NCBI RefSeq assembly: GCF_051401765.1
Contig: NW_027480535.1
Coordinates: forward strand, 682,001-746,000
Source: Calliopsis andreniformis
Taxonomy: Eukaryota > Arthropoda > Insecta > Hymenoptera > Andrenidae
Direction: 5' to 3'
DNA length: 64,000 bases
Shown here: one piece after another, positions 1-13,900 of the stretch
Position numbering within the stretch: the first letter of the stretch is position 1
Layout: each line of letters begins with the position of its first letter
The notes under the pieces: model-generated
Seen by the model: only the letters and a program-made list of their open reading frames with translations
The model's database searches: none
Told to the model about the DNA's origin: nothing
Made by a program: the position numbers and the translations under genes

Positions 1-1639
1 GAGGACTGATGGTTGAGTATTGATATTTGAGGTCTGAGGATTGAGGATTGAGGATTGAGATTTGAGGATTGAGGATTGAGGATTGAGGATTGAAGATTGA
101 GGATTGGTTATTGAGGACTGAAGAATGAGGACTGAGGGTTGAGGATTGAGGATTGAGTATTGAGGATTGGGTATTGAGGATTGAAGATTGGGGATTGAGG
201 ATTGAGGATTGAGGATTGAGGATTGAGGATTGCGGATTGAGGATTGAAGATTGAAGATTGAGGATTGAAGATTGAGGATTGAGGATTGAACATTGAGGAC
301 TGAGTGTTGAGGGTTGAGTGATGAGAATTGGTGTTTGTGGATAGAGGTTTGAAGATTGCAGATTGAGCATTGATTATTGAAAACTGTGAATTGAGGATAT
401 TCTACTGAGGATTGAGTATTGACAAATGATTGTTGAGGGCTGAGGGCTGAAAATTGAGAATTCAGAATTGAGGATTCTGAATTGAGGTTTGAGGACTGAG
501 GATTGAGTGTTGAAGATTGATTATTGAGGTTTGAAGATTGAAGATTGAGGATTGAGGAATGAGGATTGAGGATGAGGGCTGAGGGTTGAGGATTGAGGTT
601 TGAGGATTGAGGACTGAGGATTGAGGATTGAGGATTGATGATTGAGCATTGAGGATTGAAGATTGAGGATTGAGGATTGAGGTTTGAGGATTGGGGATTG
701 AAGATTGAGGATTGGGGACTGAGTGTTGAGGGTTGAGTGATGAGAATTGATGTTTGTGGATAGAGATTTAAAGATAGCAGATTGAGTATTGAGTATTGAA
801 AACTGTGAATTGATGATATTCTATTGAGGATTGAGAATTGACAACTGATTTTTGAGAACTGATGTCTGAAGATTGAGGATTCAGGATTGAGGATTCAGGA
901 TTGAGGTTTGCGTACTGAGGATTGAGGATTGAGGATTGAGGATTGAGGATTGAGGATTGAAGATTGAGGATTCAAGATTGAGGATTGGGTATTGCTGACT
1001 GAACATTGAGGATTGAGGATTGAAGATTGAGTATTGAGGATTGAGGACTGAAGGTTGAATATTGATGATTGAAGATTGAGGATTGAGGATTGAGGGCTGT
1101 GGATTGAGGACGAGGACTGAGGGTTCAGTATTGATGTCTGAGGTCTGAGGATTGAGGATTGAGGATTGAGGATTGAAGATTGAGTATTGAGGTTTGAAGA
1201 TTGAGGATTTTGGATTGAGGATTGAGGATTGAGTATTGAAGATTGAGGATTGGGGATTGAGGATTGACGATTGAGGATTCAGTATTGAGGATTGAGAATT
1301 GAGGATAGAGGATTGAAGGTTGAGTATTGAGGATTGAAGATTGAGGATTGAGGATTGAGGATTGAGGATTGACTATGAGGGCTGAGGGTTGAGGATTGAG
1401 GTTTGAGGACTGAGAACTGAGGATTGAGGATTGAGAATTGAGGATTGAGGATTGAGGATTGAAGATTGAGGATTGGGTATTGAGGATCGAAGACTGAGGA
1501 TTGAGGATTGAGGATTGAGGATTGAGGATTGAAGATTGAGGATTGAGGATTGAGGATTGAGGATTGAAGATTGAGTATTGAGGATTGAAGATTGAGGATT
1601 GAGGATTGAGGATTGATGATTGAGTATTGAGGATTGAAG

Positions 1640-4558
1640 ATTGAGGATTGACGATTGAGGATTGAGGACTGAGGATTGATGATTGAGGATGGATGATTGA
1701 GTATTGAGGATTGAAGATTGAGGATTGAGGATTGAGGATTAAGGATTGAGTGTTGAGGATTGAGAATTGAGGATTGAGGGTTGAAGATTGTGTATTCAGG
1801 ATTGAAGATTGAGGATTGAGGATTGAGGATTGAGGACTGTCGATGAGGGCTGAGGGTTCAGTATTGAGGTTTGAGGACTGAGGACTGAGGATTGAGGATT
1901 GAGAATTGAGGATTGAGGATTGAGGGTTGAAGATTGAGGATTGGGTATTGAGGATTGAAGAATGAGGATTGAGGATTGAGGACTGAGGATTGAGGATTGA
2001 AGATTGAGGACTGAGGATTGAGGATTGAGGATTGAGGATTGAGGATTGAGGATTGAAGATTGAGTATTGAGGTTTGACGATTGACGATTTTGGATTGAGT
2101 ATTGAGGATTGAGTATTGAACATTGAGGATTGGGGATTGAGGATTGACGATTGAGGATTCAGTGTTGAGGACTGAGGATTGAGGATTGAGGATTGAGGAT
2201 TGAGGATTGAGGATTGAGGATTGAGGATTGGGGATTGAAGGTTGTGGATTGGGTAGTGCGTATTGAACACTGAGGATTGAGGATTGAGGATTGACTATGA
2301 GGGCTGAGGGCTGAGGATTCAGGTTTCAGGACTGAGGACTGAGAATTGAGGATTGAGGATTGAGGATTGAAGATTGAGGATTGGGTGTTGGGGATTGAAG
2401 AATTAGGATTGAGGATTGAGGATTGTAGACTGACGATTGAGGGTTGAGGATTGAGGATTGAGGTTTGAGGACTGGGGACTGAGGATTGAGGATTGAGAAT
2501 TGAAGATTGAGGATTGAGGATTGAAGATTGAGGATTGGGTATTGAGGATTGAAGAATGAGGATTGAGGATTGAGGACTGAGGATTGAGGATTGAAGATTG
2601 AGGATTGAGGATTGAGGATTGAGGATTGAGTATTGAAGATTGAGTATTGAGGATTGAGGATTGAAGATTGAGGACTGGGGACTGAGCATTGAGGGTTGAG
2701 TGTTGAGAATTGGTGTTTGTGGATAGAGATTTAAAGATTGCAGATTGAGTATTGAGTATTGAAAACTGTGAATTGATGATATTCTATTGAGGATTGAGAA
2801 TTTACAACTGATTGTTGAGGACTGAGGTCTGAAGATTGAGGATTCAGGATTGAGGATCCAGGATTGTGGTTTGAGGACTGAGGATTGAGGATTGAGGATT
2901 GAAGATTGAGTATTGAGGATTGAAGGTTGAGGATTGAGGATTGAGGATTGAGGATTGAGGATGATGTCTGAGGGTTGAGGATTGAGGTTTAAGGACTGAG
3001 GACTGAGGATTGAGGATTGAGAATTGAGGATTGTGGATCGAGGATTGAAGATTGAGGATTGGGTATTGAGGATTGAAGAATGAGGATTGAGGATTGAGGA
3101 TTGAGGATTGAGGATTGAATATTGAGTATTGCGGATTGAAGATTGATGATTGAGGATTGTGGATTGAGGATTGAGGATTGAACATTGAGGACTGAGTGTT
3201 GAGGGTTGAGTGATGAGAATTGGTGTTTGTGGATAGAGGTTTGAAGATTGCAGATTGAGCATTGAGTATTGAAAACTGTGAATTGAGGATATTCTATTGA
3301 GGATTGAGAATTTACAACTGATTGTTGAGGGCTGAGGGCTGAAAATTGAGTATTCAGGATTGAGGATTCAGAATTGAGGTTTGAGGACTGAGGATTGAGG
3401 GTTGAAGATTGATTATTGAGGATTGAAGATTGAAGATTGAGGATTGAGGACTGAGGATTGATGATTGAGGATTGATGATTGAGTATTGAGGATTGAAGAT
3501 TGAGGATTGAGGATTGAGGATTGAGGATTGAGTTTTGCGGATTGAGAATTGAGGATTGAGGGTTGAAGATTGTGTATACAGGATTGAAGATTGAGGATTG
3601 AGGATTGAGGATTGAGGATTGAGGATTGACGATGAGGGCTGAGGGTTGTGTATTGAGGTTTGAGGACTGAGGACTGAGGATTGAGGGTTGAGGATTGAGG
3701 ATTGAGGATTGAGGATTGAGTATTGATGATTGAGTATTGAGGATTGAAGATTGAGGATTGAGGATTGAGGATTGAGGATTGAGGATTGAAGCTTGAAGAT
3801 TGGGGACTGAGTGTTGAGGGTTGAGTGATGAGAATTGGTGTTTGTGGATAGAGATTTGAAGATTGCAGATTGAGTATTGAGTATTGAAAACTGTGAATTG
3901 ATGACATTCTATTGAGGATTAAGAATTGACAACTGACTGTTGAGAACTGAGGTCTGAAGATTGAGGATTGAGGATTGAGGTTTCAGGATTGAGGTTTGAG
4001 GACTCAGGATTGAGGATTGAGGATTGAGGATTGAGGACTGAGGATTGAGGGTTGAAGATTGAGGATTGGGTATTGCGGATTGAACATTGCGGATTGAGGA
4101 CTGAGGATTGAATATTGAGGATTGAGGATTGAGGGTTGCGGATTGAGGACGAGGACTGAGGGTTGAGTATTCATGTTTGAGGTCAGAGGATTGAGGATTG
4201 AGGATTGAGGATTGAGGAATGAAGATTGAATATTGATGATTGAAGATTGAGGATTGAGGATTGGGGGTTGTGGATTGAGGACGAGGACTGATGGTTGAGT
4301 ATTGATGTTTGAGGTCTGAGGATTGAGGATTGAGGATTGAGGATTGGGTACTGAGGATTGAAGATTGGGGATTGAGGATTGAGGATTGAGGATTGAGGAT
4401 TGAGGATGCGGATTGAGGATTAAAGATTGAGTATTGAGGATTGATGATTGAGGATTGATGATTGAGGATTGAGGATTGAGGGTTGAGGATTGAGGATTGA
4501 GTATTGAAGATTGAGGATTGATGATTGAGGATTGAGGATTGGGGATTGAGGATTGAGG
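1640..4558 (+). repeat. 2.9-kb HOR, copy A1
   Basis: This matches 4559 onward at an offset of 2,919 bp (417 heptamers), falling to 2,912 bp after a one-heptamer loss. It carries three 15-bp tags at 2761, 3271 and 3886, spaced 510 and 615 bp. The left edge is where GAAGATT (about 1637) replaces GAGGATT in the partner copy. Confidence 0.85.
2679..2847 (+). repeat. Exemplar of the divergent tagged block (49 copies)
   Basis: This block is the stretch least like the heptamer consensus: GTGTTTGTGGATAGAG, then TTTAAAGATTGCAGATTG, then the 15-bp tag gaaaactgtgaattg, then TATTCTATTGAGG and TTTACAACTGATTG. Tag starts include 379, 798, 2761, 3271, 3886, 16569, 21464, 21883, 29240, 29660, 30080, 30590, 31010, 32456, 44121, 55026, 58767, 59585, 60585 and 63471; the rest follow from the periods given elsewhere. 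Neighbouring tags are typically 419-420, 510 or 608-615 bp apart. The block is strikingly conserved between copies. It may be only a shared ancestral segment, or a protein-binding site; the sequence does not decide. Confidence 0.85.
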
Positions 4559-6938
4559 ATTGAGGATTGACGATTGAGGATTGAGGACTGAGGATTGATG
4601 ATTGAGGATGGATGATTGAGTATTGAGGATTGAAGATTGAGGATTGAGGATTGAGGATTAAGGATTGAGTGTTGAGGATTGAGAATTGAGGATTGAGGGT
4701 TGAAGATTGTGTATTCAGGATTGAAGATTGAGGATTGAGGATTGAGGATTGAGGACTGTCGATGAGGGCTGAGGGTTCAGTATTGAGGTTTGAGGACTGA
4801 GGACTGAGGATTGAGGATTGAGAATTGAGGATTGAGGATTGAGGGTTGAAGATTGAGGATTGGGTATTGAGGATTGAAGAATGAGGATTGAGGATTGAGG
4901 ACTGAGGATTGAGGATTGAAGATTGAGGACTGAGGATTGAGGATTGAGGATTGAGGATTGAGGATTGAGGATTGAAGATTGAGTATTGAGGTTTGACGAT
5001 TGACGATTTTGGATTGAGTATTGAGGATTGAGTATTGAACATTGAGGATTGGGGATTGAGGATTGACGATTGAGGATTCAGTGTTGAGGACTGAGGATTG
5101 AGGATTGAGGATTGAGGATTGAGGATTGAGGATTGAGGATTGAGGATTGGGGATTGAAGGTTGTGGATTGGGTAGTGCGTATTGAACATTGAGGATTGAG
5201 GATTGAGGATTGACTATGAGGGCTGAGGGCTGAGGATTCAGGTTTCAGGACTGAGGACTGAGAATTGAGGATTGAGGATTGAGGACTGAAGATTGAGGAT
5301 TGGGTGTTGGGGATTGAAGAATTAGGATTGAGGATTGAGGATTGTAGACTGACGATTGAGGGTTGAGGATTGAGGATTGAGGTTTGAGGACTGGGGACTG
5401 AGGATTGAGGATTGAGAATTGAAGATTGAGGATTGAGGATTGAAGATTGAGGATTGGGTATTGAGGATTGAAGAATGAGGATTGAGGATTGAGGACTGAG
5501 GATTGAGGATTGAAGATTGAGGATTGAGGATTGAGGATTGAGGATTGAGTATTGAAGATTGAGTATTGAGGATTGAGGATTGAAGATTGAGGACTGGGGA
5601 CTGAGCATTGAGGGTTGAGTGTTGAGAATTGGTGTTTGTGGATAGAGATTTAAAGATTGCAGATTGAGTATTGAGTATTGAAAACTGTGAATTGATGATA
5701 TTCTATTGAGGATTGAGAATTTACAACTGATTGTTGAGGACTGAGGTCTGAAGATTGAGGATTCAGGATTGAGGATCCAGGATTGTGGTTTGAGGACTGA
5801 GGATTGAGGATTGAGGATTGAAGATTGAGTATTGAGGATTGAAGGTTGAGGATTGAGGATTGAGGATTGAGGATTGAGGATGATGTCTGAGGGTTGAGGA
5901 TTGAGGTTTAAGGACTGAGGACTGAGGATTGAGGATTGAGAATTGAGGATTGTGGATCGAGGATTGAAGATTGAGGATTGGGTATTGAGGATTGAAGAAT
6001 GAGGATTGAGGATTGAGGATTGAGGATTGAGGATTGAATATTGAGTATTGCGGATTGAAGATTGATGATTGAGGATTGTGGATTGAGGATTGAGGATTGA
6101 ACATTGAGGACTGAGTGTTGAGGGTTGAGTGATGAGAATTGGTGTTTGTGGATAGAGGTTTGAAGATTGCAGATTGAGCATTGAGTATTGAAAACTGTGA
6201 ATTGAGGATATTCTATTGAGGATTGAGAATTTACAACTGATTGTTGAGGGCTGAGGGCTGAAAATTGAGTATTCAGGATTGAGGATTCAGAATTGAGGTT
6301 TGAGGACTGAGGATTGAGGGTTGAAGATTGATTATTGAGGATTGAAGATTGAAGATTGAGGATTGAGGACTGAGGATTGATGATTGAGGATTGATGATTG
6401 AGTATTGCGGATTGAAGATTGAGGATTGAGGATTGAGGATTGAGGATTGAGTTTTGCGGATTGAGAATTGAGGATTGAGGGTTGAAGATTGTGTATACAG
6501 GATTGAAGATTGAAGATTGAGGATTGAGGATTGAGGATTGACGATGAGGGCTGAGGGTTGTGTATTGAGGTTTGAGGACTGAGGACTGAGGATTGAGGGT
6601 TGAGGATTGAGGATTGAGGATTGAGGATTGAGTATTGATGATTGAGTATTGAGGATTGAAGATTGAGGATTGAGGATTGAGGATTGAGGATTGAGGATTG
6701 AAGATTGAAGATTGGGGACTGAGTGTTGAGGGTTGAGTGATGAGAATTGGTGTTTGTGGATAGAGATTTAAAGATTGCAGATTGAGTATTGAGTATTGAA
6801 AACTGTGAATTGATGACATTCTATTGAGGATTAAGAATTGACAACTGACTGTTGAGAACTGAGGTCTGAAGATTGAGGATTGAGGATTGAGGTTTCAGGA
6901 TTGAGGTTTGAGGACTCAGGATTGAGGATTGAGGATTG
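4559..6938 (+). repeat. 2.9-kb HOR, copy A2 (partial)
   Basis: Second copy at +2,919/+2,912 with tags at 5680, 6190 and 6798. It breaks at about 6938, where the 7,977-bp unit switches to a different heptamer-variant string. One clear loss relative to copy A1 is a single heptamer between the second and third tags. Confidence 0.83.
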
Positions 6939-7977
6939 AAGATTGAGTATTGAGGTTTGAAGATTGAGGATTTTGGATTGAGGATTGAGGATTGAGTATT
7001 GAACATTGAGGATTGGGGATTGAGGATTGACGATTGAGGATTCAGTATTGAGGACTGAGAATTGAGGATTGAGGATTGAAGGTTGAGTATTGAGGATTGA
7101 AGTTTGAGGATTGAGGATTGAGGATTGAGGATTGACTATGAGTGCTGAGGGCTGAGGATTGAGGTTTGAGGACTGAGGACTGAGGATTGAGGATTGAGAA
7201 TTGAGGATTGAAGATTGAGGATTGGGGATTGAGGATTGAGGATTGAAGATTGAGTATTGAGGATTGAAGATTGAGGATTGAGGATTGAGGATTGATGATT
7301 GAGTATTGAGGATTGAAGATTGAGGATTGAGGATTGAGCATTGAGCACTGAGGATTGATGATTGAGGATTGAGGATTGAGTATTGAAGATTGAGGATTGA
7401 TGATTGAGGATTGAGGATTGTGGATTGAGGATTGAAGACTGAGGATTGGGTATTGTGGATTGAAGAATGAGGATTGAGGATTGAGGACTGAGGATTGAGG
7501 ATTGAAGATTGAGGACTGAGGATTGAGAATTGAGGATTGAGGATTGAGGATTGAGGATTGAAGATTGAGTATTGAGGTTTGAAGATTGAGGATTTTGGAT
7601 TGAGGATTGAGGATTGAGGATTGAGTATTGAACATTGAGGATTGGGGATTGAGGATTGACGATTGAGGATTCAGTATTGAGGATTGAGAATTGAGGATTG
7701 AGGATTGAAGGTTGAGCATTGCGGATTGAACATTGCGGATTGAGGACTGAGGATTGAGGATTGAGGATTGAGGACTGAAGATTGAATGTTGATGATTGAA
7801 TATTGAGGATTGAGGATTGAGGGTTGTGGATTGAGGACGAGGACTGATGGTTGAGTATTCATGTTTGAGGTCAGAGGATTGAGGATTGAGGATTGAGGAT
7901 TGAGGATTGAGGATTGAAGATTGAATATTGATGATTGAAGATTGAGGATTCAGGATTGAGGGTTGTGGATTGATGAC
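6939..7977 (+). repeat. Spacer segment unique to the first 7,977-bp unit
   Basis: About 1 kb of heptamer variants with no 15-bp tag. It joins the truncated 2.9-kb copy to the start of the next 7,977-bp unit. It contains the module with GGATTTTGGATT near 7590 and the register-changing GAGGACGAGGACTG motif near 7835. Parts resemble the 21.2-22.3 kb region. No gene or regulatory element is visible. Confidence 0.7.
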
Positions 7978-10900
7978 GAGGACTGATGGTTGAGTATTGA
8001 TATTTGAGGTCTGAGGATTGAGGATTGAGGATTGAGATTTGAGGATTGAGGATTGAGGATTGAGGATTGAAGATTGAGGATTGGTTATTGAGGACTGAAG
8101 AATGAGGACTGAGGGTTGAGGATTGAGGATTGAGTATTGAGGATTGGGTATTGAGGATTGAAGATTGGGGATTGAGGATTGAGGATTGAGGATTGAGGAT
8201 TGAGGATTGCGGATTGAGGATTGAAGATTGAAGATTGAGGATTGAAGATTGAGGATTGAGGATTGAACATTGAGGACTGAGTGTTGAGGGTTGAGTGATG
8301 AGAATTGGTGTTTGTGGATAGAGGTTTGAAGATTGCAGATTGAGCATTGATTATTGAAAACTGTGAATTGAGGATATTCTACTGAGGATTGAGTATTGAC
8401 AAATGATTGTTGAGGGCTGAGGGCTGAAAATTGAGAATTCAGAATTGAGGATTCTGAATTGAGGTTTGAGGACTGAGGATTGAGTGTTGAAGATTGATTA
8501 TTGAGGTTTGAAGATTGAAGATTGAGGATTGAGGAATGAGGATTGAGGATGAGGGCTGAGGGTTGAGGATTGAGGTTTGAGGATTGAGGACTGAGGATTG
8601 AGGATTGAGGATTGATGATTGAGCATTGAGGATTGAAGATTGAGGATTGAGGATTGAGGTTTGAGGATTGGGGATTGAAGATTGAGGATTGGGGACTGAG
8701 TGTTGAGGGTTGAGTGATGAGAATTGATGTTTGTGGATAGAGATTTAAAGATAGCAGATTGAGTATTGAGTATTGAAAACTGTGAATTGATGATATTCTA
8801 TTGAGGATTGAGAATTGACAACTGATTTTTGAGAACTGATGTCTGAAGATTGAGGATTCAGGATTGAGGATTCAGGATTGAGGTTTGCGTACTGAGGATT
8901 GAGGATTGAGGATTGAGGATTGAGGATTGAGGATTGAAGATTGAGGATTCAAGATTGAGGATTGGGTATTGCTGACTGAACATTGAGGATTGAGGATTGA
9001 AGATTGAGTATTGAGGATTGAGGACTGAAGGTTGAATATTGATGATTGAAGATTGAGGATTGAGGATTGAGGGCTGTGGATTGAGGACGAGGACTGAGGG
9101 TTCAGTATTGATGTCTGAGGTCTGAGGATTGAGGATTGAGGATTGAGGATTGAAGATTGAGTATTGAGGTTTGAAGATTGAGGATTTTGGATTGAGGATT
9201 GAGGATTGAGTATTGAAGATTGAGGATTGGGGATTGAGGATTGACGATTGAGGATTCAGTATTGAGGATTGAGAATTGAGGATAGAGGATTGAAGGTTGA
9301 GTATTGAGGATTGAAGATTGAGGATTGAGGATTGAGGATTGAGGATTGACTATGAGGGCTGAGGGTTGAGGATTGAGGTTTGAGGACTGAGAACTGAGGA
9401 TTGAGGATTGAGAATTGAGGATTGAGGATTGAGGATTGAAGATTGAGGATTGGGTATTGAGGATCGAAGACTGAGGATTGAGGATTGAGGATTGAGGATT
9501 GAGGATTGAAGATTGAGGATTGAGGATTGAGGATTGAGGATTGAAGATTGAGTATTGAGGATTGAAGATTGAGGATTGAGGATTGAGGATTGATGATTGA
9601 GTATTGAGGATTGAAGATTGAGGATTGACGATTGAGGATTGAGGACTGAGGATTGATGATTGAGGATGGATGATTGAGTATTGAGGATTGAAGATTGAGG
9701 ATTGAGGATTGAGGATTAAGGATTGAGTGTTGAGGATTGAGAATTGAGGATTGAGGGTTGAAGATTGTGTATTCAGGATTGAAGATTGAGGATTGAGGAT
9801 TGAGGATTGAGGACTGTCGATGAGGGCTGAGGGTTCAGTATTGAGGTTTGAGGACTGAGGACTGAGGATTGAGGATTGAGAATTGAGGATTGAGGATTGA
9901 GGGTTGAAGATTGAGGATTGGGTATTGAGGATTGAAGAATGAGGATTGAGGATTGAGGACTGAGGATTGAGGATTGAAGATTGAGGACTGAGGATTGAGG
10001 ATTGAGGATTGAGGATTGAGGATTGAGGATTGAAGATTGAGTATTGAGGTTTGACGATTGACGATTTTGGATTGAGTATTGAGGATTGAGTATTGAACAT
10101 TGAGGATTGGGGATTGAGGATTGACGATTGAGGATTCAGTGTTGAGGACTGAGGATTGAGGATTGAGGATTGAGGATTGAGGATTGAGGATTGAGGATTG
10201 AGGATTGGGGATTGAAGGTTGTGGATTGGGTAGTGCGTATTGAACATTGAGGATTGAGGATTGAGGATTGACTATGAGGGCTGAGGGCTGAGGATTCAGG
10301 TTTCAGGACTGAGGACTGAGAATTGAGGATTGAGGATTGAGGATTGAAGATTGAGGATTGGGTGTTGGGGATTGAAGAATTAGGATTGAGGATTGAGGAT
10401 TGTAGACTGACGATTGAGGGTTGAGGATTGAGGATTGAGGTTTGAGGACTGGGGACTGAGGATTGAGGATTGAGAATTGAAGATTGAGGATTGAGGATTG
10501 AAGATTGAGGATTGGGTATTGAGGATTGAAGAATGAGGATTGAGGATTGAGGACTGAGGATTGAGGATTGAAGATTGAGGATTGAGGATTGAGGATTGAG
10601 GATTGAGTATTGAAGATTGAGTATTGAGGATTGAGGATTGAAGATTGAGGACTGGGGACTGAGCATTGAGGGTTGAGTGTTGAGAATTGGTGTTTGTGGA
10701 TAGAGATTTAAAGATTGCAGATTGAGTATTGAGTATTGAAAACTGTGAATTGATGATATTCTATTGAGGATTGAGAATTTACAACTGATTGTTGAGGACT
10801 GAGGTCTGAAGATTGAGGATTCAGGATTGAGGATCCAGGATTGTGGTTTGAGGACTGAGGATTGAGGATTGAGGATTGAAGATTGAGTATTGAGGATTGA

Positions 10901-13900
10901 AGGTTGAGGATTGAGGATTGAGGATTGAGGATTGAGGATGATGTCTGAGGGTTGAGGATTGAGGTTTAAGGACTGAGGACTGAGGATTGAGGATTGAGAA
11001 TTGAGGATTGTGGATCGAGGATTGAAGATTGAGGATTGGGTATTGAGGATTGAAGAATGAGGATTGAGGATTGAGGATTGAGGATTGAGGATTGAATATT
11101 GAGTATTGCGGATTGAAGATTGATGATTGAGGATTGTGGATTGAGGATTGAGGATTGAACATTGAGGACTGAGTGTTGAGGGTTGAGTGATGAGAATTGG
11201 TGTTTGTGGATAGAGGTTTGAAGATTGCAGATTGAGCATTGAGTATTGAAAACTGTGAATTGAGGATATTCTATTGAGGATTGAGAATTTACAACTGATT
11301 GTTGAGGGCTGAGGGCTGAAAATTGAGTATTCAGGATTGAGGATTCAGAATTGAGGTTTGAGGACTGAGGATTGAGGGTTGAAGATTGATTATTGAGGAT
11401 TGAAGATTGAAGATTGAGGATTGAGGACTGAGGATTGATGATTGAGGATTGATGATTGAGTATTGAGGATTGAAGATTGAGGATTGAGGATTGAGGATTG
11501 AGGATTGAGTTTTGCGGATTGAGAATTGAGGATTGAGGGTTGAAGATTGTGTATACAGGATTGAAGATTGAGGATTGAGGATTGAGGATTGAGGATTGAG
11601 GATTGACGATGAGGGCTGAGGGTTGTGTATTGAGGTTTGAGGACTGAGGACTGAGGATTGAGGGTTGAGGATTGAGGATTGAGGATTGAGGATTGAGTAT
11701 TGATGATTGAGTATTGAGGATTGAAGATTGAGGATTGAGGATTGAGGATTGAGGATTGAGGATTGAAGCTTGAAGATTGGGGACTGAGTGTTGAGGGTTG
11801 AGTGATGAGAATTGGTGTTTGTGGATAGAGATTTGAAGATTGCAGATTGAGTATTGAGTATTGAAAACTGTGAATTGATGACATTCTATTGAGGATTAAG
11901 AATTGACAACTGACTGTTGAGAACTGAGGTCTGAAGATTGAGGATTGAGGATTGAGGTTTCAGGATTGAGGTTTGAGGACTCAGGATTGAGGATTGAGGA
12001 TTGAGGATTGAGGACTGAGGATTGAGGGTTGAAGATTGAGGATTGGGTATTGCGGATTGAACATTGCGGATTGAGGACTGAGGATTGAATATTGAGGATT
12101 GAGGATTGAGGGTTGCGGATTGAGGACGAGGACTGAGGGTTGAGTATTCATGTTTGAGGTCAGAGGATTGAGGATTGAGGATTGAGGATTGAGGAATGAA
12201 GATTGAATATTGATGATTGAAGATTGAGGATTGAGGATTGGGGGTTGTGGATTGAGGACGAGGACTGATGGTTGAGTATTGATGTTTGAGGTCTGAGGAT
12301 TGAGGATTGAGGATTGAGGATTGGGTACTGAGGATTGAAGATTGGGGATTGAGGATTGAGGATTGAGGATTGAGGATTGAGGATGCGGATTGAGGATTAA
12401 AGATTGAGTATTGAGGATTGATGATTGAGGATTGATGATTGAGGATTGAGGATTGAGGGTTGAGGATTGAGGATTGAGTATTGAAGATTGAGGATTGATG
12501 ATTGAGGATTGAGGATTGGGGATTGAGGATTGAGGATTGAGGATTGACGATTGAGGATTGAGGACTGAGGATTGATGATTGAGGATGGATGATTGAGTAT
12601 TGAGGATTGAAGATTGAGGATTGAGGATTGAGGATTAAGGATTGAGTGTTGAGGATTGAGAATTGAGGATTGAGGGTTGAAGATTGTGTATTCAGGATTG
12701 AAGATTGAGGATTGAGGATTGAGGATTGAGGACTGTCGATGAGGGCTGAGGGTTCAGTATTGAGGTTTGAGGACTGAGGACTGAGGATTGAGGATTGAGA
12801 ATTGAGGATTGAGGATTGAGGGTTGAAGATTGAGGATTGGGTATTGAGGATTGAAGAATGAGGATTGAGGATTGAGGACTGAGGATTGAGGATTGAAGAT
12901 TGAGGACTGAGGATTGAGGATTGAGGATTGAGGATTGAGGATTGAGGATTGAAGATTGAGTATTGAGGTTTGACGATTGACGATTTTGGATTGAGTATTG
13001 AGGATTGAGTATTGAACATTGAGGATTGGGGATTGAGGATTGACGATTGAGGATTCAGTGTTGAGGACTGAGGATTGAGGATTGAGGATTGAGGATTGAG
13101 GATTGAGGATTGAGGATTGAGGATTGGGGATTGAAGGTTGTGGATTGGGTAGTGCGTATTGAACATTGAGGATTGAGGATTGAGGATTGACTATGAGGGC
13201 TGAGGGCTGAGGATTCAGGTTTCAGGACTGAGGACTGAGAATTGAGGATTGAGGATTGAGGACTGAAGATTGAGGATTGGGTGTTGGGGATTGAAGAATT
13301 AGGATTGAGGATTGAGGATTGTAGACTGACGATTGAGGGTTGAGGATTGAGGATTGAGGTTTGAGGACTGGGGACTGAGGATTGAGGATTGAGAATTGAA
13401 GATTGAGGATTGAGGATTGAAGATTGAGGATTGGGTATTGAGGATTGAAGAATGAGGATTGAGGATTGAGGACTGAGGATTGAGGATTGAAGATTGAGGA
13501 TTGAGGATTGAGGATTGAGGATTGAGTATTGAAGATTGAGTATTGAGGATTGAGGATTGAAGATTGAGGACTGGGGACTGAGCATTGAGGGTTGAGTGTT
13601 GAGAATTGGTGTTTGTGGATAGAGATTTAAAGATTGCAGATTGAGTATTGAGTATTGAAAACTGTGAATTGATGATATTCTATTGAGGATTGAGAATTTA
13701 CAACTGATTGTTGAGGACTGAGGTCTGAAGATTGAGGATTCAGGATTGAGGATCCAGGATTGTGGTTTGAGGACTGAGGATTGAGGATTGAGGATTGAAG
13801 ATTGAGTATTGAGGATTGAAGGTTGAGGATTGAGGATTGAGGATTGAGGATTGAGGATGATGTCTGAGGGTTGAGGATTGAGGTTTAAGGACTGAGGACT

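Larger units (their letters stand above)
1..7977 (+). repeat. 7,977-bp higher-order unit, copy 1
   Basis: Positions 1 to about 6938 recur at +7,977. All landmark variants keep that spacing, for example the 15-bp tags at 379, 798, 2761, 3271 and 3886 against 8356, 8775, 10738, 11248 and 11863. Identity is near complete. One substitution I noticed is at 2270 (C here, T at 10247). After about 6938 the two copies diverge, and 6939-7977 is a segment found only in this copy. The start phase is set by the window edge, not by a biological boundary. The period is 4 more than a multiple of 7, so the unit includes register shifts. Confidence 0.9.

Noticed and set aside
1125..2270. 381-codon open frame on the - strand, repeated at 9102-10247
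   Set aside because: Same repeat artefact. The start codon itself is not conserved between the two copies (CAC at 2268-2270 against CAT at 10245-10247), and the end is set by an incidental variant.
2679..2847. The divergent tagged block as an embedded transposon, tRNA or other foreign insert
   Set aside because: It keeps heptamer spacing, shows no terminal inverted repeats, poly-A or target-site duplication, and has no cloverleaf or conserved RNA motif that I can recognise.
2679..2847. Centromere protein B box in the tagged block
   Set aside because: The CENP-B box needs a TTCG...CGGG core; no such CpG-containing core is present in the block.
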